Assembly (NCBI GenBank): GCA_017411935.1
Contig: JAFQPC010000150.1
Span: forward strand, 1 to 8,335
Source of the DNA: Clostridia bacterium
Lineage (GTDB): Bacteria; Bacillota; Clostridia; Oscillospirales; CAG-272
DNA length: 8,335 nucleotides
Reading direction: 5' to 3'
A model generated the notes under the pieces. The model did no database searches. It was not told where the DNA came from and was given only the letters and a program-made list of their open reading frames with translations. Shown here one piece after another: positions 1 through 4,645 of the stretch (the stretch's first letter is position 1; each line of letters begins with the position of its first letter). The translations under genes and the position numbers were made by a program.

Positions 1-811
1 ACCAACCCGGGGCAAGACCCTCGGGAATACGGGGGTCACGGCTCGGGAAATTGACGGCTTCGCCAAGAATGACGAGCCCCTTGATAAAGGGAAATTCGGC
101 GAACAGATCGCCGTAGAGCTTGTCGTAGAATTTTTGTGCTTCTTCTCCCTCGGGATAGACCTCGTGGGGAGTGTAGCTTTCCACGTAAATATCAAAGCCG
201 TATTTTGCGGCGCGCGTGGCGAGATCCTTGAAATTCTGGAATCCCTTCCAGCTCTCATTGACGCCTCGGATCCAAAGCATCAGCGCGGAAAAACCGTGGT
301 GCGCGAGAAGCGAGAGATATTCGTCGGGATATTCTCCCATTCCGTAGCCCGACATGACCGTTCTCGGATGGAAGAGAATGCGCCGTGTAAGCGTTTCTTT
401 TTTGAGGAAGGGCGCTTCGCGCAGATTCATCACATCTTCTAAATAATGCAGAGCTTCCGCGATGCCGCATTCGTCAAAGCCCTCGATGAGAACGCTGTCT
501 CCCACTGTCATGCGGTGTCCTCTGCGTTCGGATGCCTCCCCCAGATCGGGGTTGAGGACAAGGCGGACGCACTTTTCGATCGGCTGTCCGCGATCAAAAT
601 CGACGTATGCGGTGACGTTCATCGAGGTAAAAAGATAATCGGCAAAATCCTTTGCGGCGGTGAGAGTCACCTCGCCCGCATTCTCGGGCATCAGGATCGC
701 CGTCGGACTTTCAAAGAAAAATTCGTCGTCCCTTGGCAAAAGACTTGCATCACGGCGGTCTTTTTTATGAACTTCCAAGAGTCGCTTGCAAAAATCGTAG
801 TGCTTTTCCAT
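1..811 (-). CDS. Probable glycoside hydrolase, N-terminal part (partial)
   Basis: An open frame of 270 codons starts at the ATG at 811-809 and runs off the left edge without a stop. It is the first ATG after an in-frame stop at 823-821 and has AAAGGA about 12 nt upstream. Residues 1 to about 135 alternate strand and helix (for example VRLVLNPDL, then a DSVLIEGFDECGIAEALHYLEDV stretch split over residues 115-137), like the small alpha/beta domain in front of GH20 and GH67 catalytic barrels. From about residue 150 the text looks like the start of a TIM barrel: RILFHPRTVMSGYGMGEYP, a helix, SALMLWIRGVNE, a helix, FDIYVESYTP. I infer a carbohydrate-active enzyme acting on a plant or host glycan. 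The catalytic acids lie outside the window, so the exact family is not settled. No signal peptide is seen, so it is probably cytoplasmic. It is divergent from the PadR operon. Confidence 0.6.
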   Translation of the reverse strand, partial: MEKHYDFCKRLLEVHKKDRRDASLLPRDDEFFFESPTAILMPENAGEVTLTAAKDFADYLFTSMNVTAYVDFDRGQPIEKCVRLVLNPDLGEASERRGHRMTVGDSVLIEGFDECGIAEALHYLEDVMNLREAPFLKKETLTRRILFHPRTVMSGYGMGEYPDEYLSLLAHHGFSALMLWIRGVNESWKGFQNFKDLATRAAKYGFDIYVESYTPHEVYPEGEEAQKFYDKLYGDLFAEFPFIKGLVILGEAVNFPSRDPRIPEGLAPGW

Positions 812-857
812 CGAGTAATTTTATCCTTTCTTTTGTAGTTTTTTTACTCTTGAAAAA

Positions 858-885
858 ATTATATCATACAGAGAAAAAAAGTCAA
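858..885 (-). promoter_or_regulatory. Sigma-A promoter of the glycoside hydrolase gene
   Basis: On the minus strand the -35 is TTGACT (885-880) and the -10 is TATAAT (863-858), 16 bp apart. TG one base before the -10 makes it an extended -10 element. The start of transcription would lie near 851, giving a leader of about 40 nt. The match is near consensus, so constitutive strength is expected unless a regulator binds. Confidence 0.8.
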
Positions 886-909
886 GAGATTTTTAAAAAA
901 ACTCTTGAC
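881..909. promoter_or_regulatory. Palindrome joining two divergent -35 boxes
   Basis: GTCAAGAG (881-888) is the exact inverted partner of CTCTTGAC (902-909), with a 13-bp spacer that is itself a T-run followed by an A-run. The arms contain most of the -35 hexamers of the two divergent promoters. A further CTCTTGA copy lies at 847-853, near the start point of the leftward transcript. Part of the symmetry comes simply from two TTGAC boxes facing away from each other; the shared CTC flank is not required by that. It could bind a regulator affecting both directions. Confidence 0.4.
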
Positions 910-933
910 AAATTATACTATGCGTGATATAGT
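905..933 (+). promoter_or_regulatory. Sigma-A promoter of the PadR operon
   Basis: TTGACA (905-910), 17-bp spacer, TATAGT (928-933): a perfect -35 and a five-of-six -10. Transcription would start near 940, only about 17 nt before the PadR ATG at 957. This makes the GTG at 939 very unlikely as a start codon. Confidence 0.85.
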
Positions 934-935
934 AT
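915..935. promoter_or_regulatory. Candidate PadR operator overlapping the -10
   Basis: ATACTAT (915-921) and ATAGTAT (929-935) are exact inverted repeats with a 7-bp spacer, centre to centre 14 bp. The site fills the 3' half of the promoter spacer and covers the whole -10 hexamer, so a dimer bound here would block RNA polymerase. PadR proteins usually repress their own operons through AT-rich dyads of this type. That PadR is the ligand is an inference from position and family behaviour. Confidence 0.6.
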
Positions 936-956
936 TATGTGAAAGGGGGTATTCGT

Positions 957-1292
957 ATGGATATTCAAATGAAACGCGGACTTTTGGACGTCTGTGTCTT
1001 GGCGGCGATCAAAAACGAGGATTCTTACGGGTACCAGATCATCAAGGATCTGACACCTTACGTGGAAATTTCGGAATCGACGCTTTATCCGATCCTGCGG
1101 CGTCTCGAAGCGGCAGAGCTTCTGACGGTACGTACGGCGGAGCACAACGGACGCTTGCGAAAGTATTATCATATCACGCCGAGCGGTGTGAAACGAATTG
1201 AGGATTTCAAGGAAGAATGGAGAGAAATTCTTTCGATCTATCAATTCGTCATCAAGGAAAGAGAGGAGAAAACGGCAAATGACAAAGAATGA
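957..1292 (+). CDS. PadR-family winged-helix transcriptional repressor
   Basis: 111 residues, the usual size of short (subfamily 2) PadR proteins. The N-terminus MDIQMKRGLLDVCVLAAI, then SYGYQIIKDL, then SESTLYPILRRLEAAELL is the PadR winged helix: SESTLYPILRRLE is the recognition helix and the RKYYHITPSG segment is the wing. Residues 80-111 form the charged C-terminal helix used for dimerisation. The start at 957 is chosen for the GAAAGGGGG Shine-Dalgarno site (941-949); a GTG at 939 in the same frame lies at the expected transcription start. The gene overlaps the next by 14 bp, so translation is coupled. It probably represses its own operon through the dyad at 915-935 and may be controlled by the HAAS protein encoded next. 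Confidence 0.92.
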   Translation: MDIQMKRGLLDVCVLAAIKNEDSYGYQIIKDLTPYVEISESTLYPILRRLEAAELLTVRTAEHNGRLRKYYHITPSGVKRIEDFKEEWREILSIYQFVIKEREEKTANDKE

Positions 1293-1887
1293 ATTTCTGA
1301 ATATTTTACGTTCACGGGAAGAGATTTTCGGCTTACCCGAGGAAGATATTGTGCGGTCGCTTTCGTTTTACGAGGAATTGATCGACGACCGTATCGAAGA
1401 AGGAATGAGCGAGGAGGAGGCGGTCGCGGCTGTGGGAGATCCCAGAGAGATCGCTGCGCAGATCCTTTCGGAAATTCCGCTCTCCAAGCTCGTCAAGGAG
1501 AAAATGAAGCCGTCGCATCGGCTGCGTGCGTGGGAGATCGTTTTGCTTGTTTTGGGAGCTCCGATCTGGCTGTCACTGCTTTGCGCCGCGCTCGTGATCG
1601 TGATCTCGCTGTATGCGGTGCTCTGGTCGCTGGTGGTGGTCGCTTGGGCAGTGGTTGCGGCGCTTGGCGGTACGTTGTTGCTCAGCATTGCGGCACTCGT
1701 GTTGCTTTGCGCGCAGGGAAGCATCGGCATGGGACTCTTTTTGCTGGGACTGGGCGTGATTTGCGGCGGACTTGGTGTGTTTGCTTGGTATGGCGCGATA
1801 AAGGCGACGAAGGGCGCGTGGTGGCTCACTAGCAAGATGCCTTTTTGGATGAAATCGTTGTTTGTCGGAAAGGAGAAGAAGGGATGA
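1279..1887 (+). CDS. HAAS/DUF1700-domain integral membrane protein
   Basis: 202 residues. The first 70 or so form the alpha-helical HAAS (DUF1700) domain, recognisable from NEFLNILRS, the FYEELIDDRIEEGMSEEEAV stretch and VGDPREIAAQIL. The rest is membrane: hydrophobic spans at roughly 84-112, 113-140 and 142-175, then a Trp-rich amphipathic tail ending in KEKKG. The start at 1279 has AGAGGAG 10 nt upstream; the frame is open 27 codons further back, but that part lies inside padR. In the literature HAAS domains are genetically linked to PadR-like repressors and to DUF4097 (Toastrack) domains, as cytoplasmic transmitters from a membrane sensor. The neighbours here match exactly. The inferred role is to relay envelope state to PadR. 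Stop and next start overlap as ATGA. Confidence 0.88.
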   Translation: MTKNEFLNILRSREEIFGLPEEDIVRSLSFYEELIDDRIEEGMSEEEAVAAVGDPREIAAQILSEIPLSKLVKEKMKPSHRLRAWEIVLLVLGAPIWLSLLCAALVIVISLYAVLWSLVVVAWAVVAALGGTLLLSIAALVLLCAQGSIGMGLFLLGLGVICGGLGVFAWYGAIKATKGAWWLTSKMPFWMKSLFVGKEKKG

Positions 1888-2861
1888 AAAGATCAACTCT
1901 GATTTTGATGATTATTGCCGCATCTCTTGTGGTGGCGGGCGTTTTTCTCTGCGTTGTCGGAATGGCGCTTTCGTCGGGTGATACGTTATGGAATGGAGGT
2001 TGGATCGCCTTGGGTACGAGAAATACGGCGGTCAATGAATTTGAATTTACGGAAGAAGTTTCCGACATTGATATTGTGGTGAACACGACCGACGTGGAGA
2101 TTTTGCCCGCGAGCGATGGCGTAACGAAGGTCGTTTGTCAGGAGGATGCTCGCGAGCCGCACACGGTCTGGGTGGAAGACGGCACGCTGAAAATTGGTAT
2201 GGAAAAGCAGTCGTGGTATCGGAAGATCCGCTTTTTCTCGATCGGCGAGCGCAAGGTCACGGTCTATCTTGCCGAGAAAGAATTGGAGCGCCTTTCCATC
2301 AAGACCGATACGGGAGACGTTCGCGTGGCAAAGGAGCTTTCTTTAGCAAGCGCGTCAGTCACCACCGATACGGGCGAGATCGCATTTGCTTCGCCGGTGG
2401 CGGGGGCACTCAATATTCAGGTCAGAACGGGTGACGTTTCGGTTTCTTCGCCCACGCTTGGCTCGGCGGAGATCACCGCGACGACGGGTGACGTATCGCT
2501 TTACGGGGTGACGGCAGACGAGATCAAGATCGAGACGAGCACGGGCGAGATCGAAGCAACGTCGGTGTCGTGCCGTACGTTTTCTGCCCAATCCTCGACG
2601 GGAGAGCAGGAATACGAGCGAGTGCTCGCAGAAAAGACCCTGACGCTCCAAGCAACGACGGGAGATATTTCGCTCTTGGACTGTGACGCGGCAGAGGTGT
2701 CGATCACGACCGATACGGGCGACGTTTCTGGACGTTTTCTGACGGAGAAGGTGTTCTATACCGAAACCGACACGGGAAGAGTGAACGTCCCCAAATCAAC
2801 GTCGGGCGGTCTTTGTGAGATCACGACCGACACGGGCGATATTGAATTTGATGCACCGTAA
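1884..2861 (+). CDS. Membrane-anchored DUF4097 (Toastrack) beta-repeat protein
   Basis: 325 residues. A hydrophobic segment at 5-28 (ILMIIAASLVVAGVFLCVVG) follows MKRS and should be a signal anchor, placing the rest outside the cell. From about residue 55 the chain is all-beta. Ten TG turns, mostly T-x-TGD/E-[VI], sit at Gly 144, 164, 183, 202, 221, 240, 260, 279, 298 and 318, a period of 19-20 residues expected for a single-stranded right-handed beta-helix or stacked sheet. DUF4097 is annotated as a putative adhesin, but in this operon type a surface sensor feeding the HAAS/PadR pair is more likely. The start at 1884 has AAGGAG 8 nt upstream and overlaps the previous stop by 4 bp. The operon ends here, followed by terminator hairpins. 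Confidence 0.88.
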   Translation: MKRSTLILMIIAASLVVAGVFLCVVGMALSSGDTLWNGGWIALGTRNTAVNEFEFTEEVSDIDIVVNTTDVEILPASDGVTKVVCQEDAREPHTVWVEDGTLKIGMEKQSWYRKIRFFSIGERKVTVYLAEKELERLSIKTDTGDVRVAKELSLASASVTTDTGEIAFASPVAGALNIQVRTGDVSVSSPTLGSAEITATTGDVSLYGVTADEIKIETSTGEIEATSVSCRTFSAQSSTGEQEYERVLAEKTLTLQATTGDISLLDCDAAEVSITTDTGDVSGRFLTEKVFYTETDTGRVNVPKSTSGGLCEITTDTGDIEFDAP

Positions 2862-2865
2862 AAAT

Positions 2866-2891
2866 AAAAAAGCCTCTCCTTTTGGGAGAGG
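2866..2891 (-). terminator. Intrinsic terminator of the AsnB-like gene
   Basis: Read on the minus strand, CCTCTCC/GGAGAGG forms a 7-bp stem followed by CTTTTTTATTTTTA, a good U-tract. It is the left end of the palindromic element, which thus terminates both converging transcripts. Confidence 0.7.
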
Positions 2892-2954
2892 TGGTACGCG
2901 AGGCGTGACGGAGAGGGTTGTTGGCAGAAATGCCCTCTCAGTCGCTTCGCGACA

Positions 2955-2980
2955 GCTCCCCCTAAGGGGGAGCCCTTTTT
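2955..2980 (+). terminator. Intrinsic terminator of the PadR operon
   Basis: Perfect 8-bp GC-rich stem GCTCCCCC/GGGGGAGC with a TAA loop, followed by CC and five T. It is the right end of the palindromic element, about 95 nt past the DUF4097 stop. Confidence 0.75.
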
Positions 2981-2985
2981 GTCTT

Positions 2986-4152
2986 TTACGACAGCAACAG
3001 CGGAAAATGCTCGATCCAAAGGAGGGTTTGATACGCCATCGCTTCTCGGCGAATGCGGCTTACCGTATTTTTCTCGCGCAGGATCTCCCGATCCCATGTT
3101 TCTCCAAGCAAGGAGCGCAGAACGGCGGTATCGGTGCTTGCAAGAAGCGAGCGCATCGTTTTTTCAAGCCGTCGCAGATCTCGTTCTTTGACAAAAAATC
3201 GTTCGGGAACTGTGGGTATCAGTGTGAGCTTTTTCATCGTTCCGATGCGGTCGGCGCGCGTTTGGGCATAGCGAACGCTCATACAGAGGGTGGGGTCTTC
3301 AATGATAAGGCGGGACGGTGTGCCTCTTTCTCGGCGCATGGAGAGATCGTGGAGAAGTGTGGGCATCAGGTAGTCAAATTCGGGAGTTTCAAAAGCAAAC
3401 AGAAGCTCGGTGAGCATCGAGGCGAGTTCTTCTTCCTCGGGAACGTAAAATTCGGGAAAAGGAATCGCGGATACGCGAGAGGGAGAGGCTTGCGGCACTT
3501 TCGGTTGATTGGGAAAGAGCCGAAGTCCCAAGCGAGAAAAGACGGCGGAATATCCGTCGGGAAGCGCATTTGCGTCTCGGTAAAGATCTTCGGCAAAGTA
3601 GGTGCCGCAGGGCGAGATCAGGTGCGTTCGGAGCGCGCCCGCGTCGATACGAAAGAGTCCGCCTTGGGTTCGAAGAAGCGCTCGGAGCTCGGACGCAAAG
3701 AAGAATGCCCGTTCGTCTTTATAATAAAAAATCGGACGCGATCCGTTGCGATCTTTGGCAAGATAAAGCTCTCCTCGCTTTTCGTCGGCAATGGCAAGGG
3801 CGAACTCACCGTCGAGCGCGTCGGCAAGCGTATTCCCGAGCAGACGGTAGGCGCGGAGCAGAGTGCTTGCGTCGGTGGGATCGTACAGCGCCTCGCCGAG
3901 GTCTTCTCCCGAGGGCAAAAGACGAGGAGTTCCGTCGATGACGGCACTGAGGGGATTTCCGTCCTCGGTGAGGGTCAACGGGAATTTTGAGGTCGCCGTT
4001 TTCTCGTCGTTCTGAACGAGCGCGACGCTTCCGTGCAGATAGGCGCGCCGCTGTGCTCCGCCACGAAGAAGCATCGCGCGGCTCATGGTAAACAGCGGTT
4101 GGCTGTCAAATTCTTTTTGCGTCCAACAGATCATTCCTGCGATGGCACTCAT
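2986..4152 (-). CDS. Asparagine-synthetase-like protein, degenerate
   Basis: 388 residues, shorter than AsnB (about 500-620). Residues 1-210 have the class II glutamine amidotransferase fold of AsnB: MSAIAGMI against the usual MCGIAG, Arg30-Gly in the RGPD position, LDGEFALAIAD (113-123), ELYLAKDRNGSRPIFYY (128-144) and FASELRALL (152-160). The nucleophile Cys2 is replaced by Ser, and the NGEIYN loop reads DGTPRL (73-78). In the C-terminal half, HDLSMRRERG (268-277) stands where the ATP-binding SGGxDS motif would be expected, and no such motif is seen. The start is secure: AAAAGGAGG lies 6 nt before ATG. Glutamine-dependent amidation therefore looks lost; a structural, regulatory or altered-substrate role is possible. 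An upstream box resembles a sigma-E promoter. Intact reading over 1.1 kb argues against simple decay. Confidence 0.75.
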   Translation of the reverse strand: MSAIAGMICWTQKEFDSQPLFTMSRAMLLRGGAQRRAYLHGSVALVQNDEKTATSKFPLTLTEDGNPLSAVIDGTPRLLPSGEDLGEALYDPTDASTLLRAYRLLGNTLADALDGEFALAIADEKRGELYLAKDRNGSRPIFYYKDERAFFFASELRALLRTQGGLFRIDAGALRTHLISPCGTYFAEDLYRDANALPDGYSAVFSRLGLRLFPNQPKVPQASPSRVSAIPFPEFYVPEEEELASMLTELLFAFETPEFDYLMPTLLHDLSMRRERGTPSRLIIEDPTLCMSVRYAQTRADRIGTMKKLTLIPTVPERFFVKERDLRRLEKTMRSLLASTDTAVLRSLLGETWDREILREKNTVSRIRREAMAYQTLLWIEHFPLLLS

Positions 4153-4179
4153 TTTCGTCCTCCTTTTTTCTTGCTAATT

Positions 4180-4210
4180 TAATATATGAAAAAGAGAGGG
4201 CGGATATTTG
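4180..4210 (-). promoter_or_regulatory. Possible sigma-E-type promoter of the AsnB-like gene
   Basis: On the minus strand CAAATAT (4210-4204), 15 bp, CATATATTA (4188-4180) resembles the sporulation sigma-E pattern (ATATT-like -35, about 14 bp, CATACAnT-like -10). No TTGACA-like -35 is found at 17 bp for a sigma-A reading. A leader of about 20 nt would precede the Shine-Dalgarno site. The call is by eye on an AT-rich stretch. Confidence 0.35.
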
Positions 4211-4241
4211 CTTTCGGAGATGCACGATTGGAAAATTTTTG

Positions 4242-4250
4242 CATATAATA
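4242..4250 (+). promoter_or_regulatory. Possible -10 element ahead of the two small genes
   Basis: CATATAATA contains a perfect TATAAT (4244-4249), but the hexamer 17 bp upstream (TGCACG) is a poor sigma-A -35. The same bases fit CATAnnnTA of sigma-K, with AC at 4224-4225 about 16 bp upstream. Which sigma factor reads it is undecided. It lies about 40 nt before the ATG at 4290. Confidence 0.4.
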
Positions 4251-4289
4251 GGAACGAGAAGAAACGAGACCGTCAAAGGAGGTGCGCGT

Positions 4290-4448
4290 ATGTGTCGGGT
4301 GAGTCTTAGAAAGCTTGTGGGGATCTCTGCTGTATGATTTGGCGCGGGGATCTTGCTTTCGTTTTTGCTTCCCGGATTTTTTCTTGCCTTTCTGGAAGCC
4401 ATCGTCGTGATCGCGGCGGGCATTTTACTGCTTGGAAAACGCCGCTGA
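4290..4448 (+). pseudogene. Small membrane protein with in-frame TGA at codon 16
   Basis: ATG at 4290 has a perfect Shine-Dalgarno site (AAAGGAGGTG, 4275-4284; 7 nt spacing). The frame reads MCRVSLRKLVGISAV, TGA (4335-4337), FGAGILLSFLLPGFFLAFLE, then AIVVIAAGILLLGKRR and a second TGA (4446-4448), 52 positions in all. Both halves fit together as one basic-ended protein with two transmembrane helices, and the part after the stop keeps protein-like composition and a charged C-terminus. No start codon with a good Shine-Dalgarno site reopens the frame. Options are a recent nonsense mutation, a sequencing error, or translational read-through or recoding. No selenocysteine insertion hairpin was identified. 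It sits 50 nt before the SpoVM-like gene on the same strand. Confidence 0.55.
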
Positions 4449-4498
4449 CCGTTACCGACGCTACGCAGTTTGACTGACACGAGAGAAAGGAGCTTCTT

Positions 4499-4585
4499 AT
4501 GAAAATCGTATTGGTACATTCTCCTGCCATTCTGTCCCCCTTTTTGAGAAAGTTTTTCGGGATCCAGAAGAAAGGGAAGAAGTAA
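4499..4585 (+). CDS. spoVM: SpoVM-like sporulation micropeptide
   Basis: A 28-residue peptide, MKIVLVHSPAILSPFLRKFF then GIQKKGKK, with AAAGGAG 8 nt before the ATG. It aligns without gaps to Bacillus subtilis SpoVM (26 residues) and shares Met1-Lys2, Pro9, Leu12, Arg17 and Gly21, the same amphipathic helix and a basic tail. In Bacillus, SpoVM inserts into the convex outer forespore membrane and anchors the coat ATPase SpoIVA; Pro9 is important for its localisation. The gene is too short for default gene finders. It lies downstream of the interrupted small membrane protein and just ahead of a strong terminator, so the two may share a transcript. It is the best evidence in the window that the organism sporulates. 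Identity rests on a short alignment made from memory. Confidence 0.72.
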   Translation: MKIVLVHSPAILSPFLRKFFGIQKKGKK

Positions 4586-4590
4586 AATGA

Positions 4591-4626
4591 AAAAAGCGTA
4601 GCCGTGAGATCACAGCTACGCTTTTT
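4591..4626. terminator. Bidirectional intrinsic terminator
   Basis: AAAAAGCGTAGC (4591-4602) is fully complementary to GCTACGCTTTTT (4615-4626), with a 12-nt loop that can pair further (GTG/CAC). It has T-runs on both strands and serves the SpoVM-like gene (stop at 4585) from the left and mtlD (stop at 4646) from the right. Confidence 0.88.
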
Positions 4627-4645
4627 GCTTTTATCTCTTTCAATT

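Larger units (their letters stand above)
2866..2980. repeat. Small palindromic repeat element (REP/MITE-like)
   Basis: A 115-bp stretch with inverted, imperfect ends: AAAAAAGCCTCTCC on the left, and on the right GGGGGAGCCCTTTTT, whose complement begins AAAAAGGGCTCCCCC. It folds into nested hairpins: CCTCTCC/GGAGAGG (2873-2891), ACGC/GCGT (2896-2906), GAGAGGG/CCCTCTC (2911-2939), GTCGC/GCGAC (2941-2953) and GCTCCCCC/GGGGGAGC (2955-2973). Each half has the same order of hairpins, as in non-autonomous palindromic elements that are common in genomes of gut Clostridia (recognised from memory of the type, not by a search). It carries no open frame. It fills the whole gap between two converging genes. 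Confidence 0.7.

Noticed and set aside
939..956. GTG at 939 as the PadR start
   Set aside because: It coincides with the predicted transcription start and would place the Shine-Dalgarno site inside the coding sequence; ATG at 957 is correctly spaced.
2310..2850. Direct repeats as a CRISPR array
   Set aside because: The repeats are in-frame codons of the DUF4097 beta-repeats with a 57-60 bp period; they are degenerate and have no unique spacers.
2815..3990. Long plus-strand open frame of 391 codons
   Set aside because: It lies antisense to the AsnB-like gene, is rich in Arg, Gly and Lys with no recognisable domain, runs through the palindromic element and has no good Shine-Dalgarno site.
4334..4480. 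Frame starting at an ATG overlapping the TGA (ATGA) in the small membrane gene
   Set aside because: It reads in another frame and gives a His/Arg-rich sequence, whereas the original frame continues as a clean transmembrane protein.
2986..4585. Lasso-peptide or other RiPP cluster (AsnB-like enzyme beside tiny genes)
   Set aside because: The AsnB-like protein lacks the ATP-binding loop a cyclase needs, no leader peptidase or transporter is present, and the tiny genes look like a SpoVM and a membrane protein on the opposite strand.
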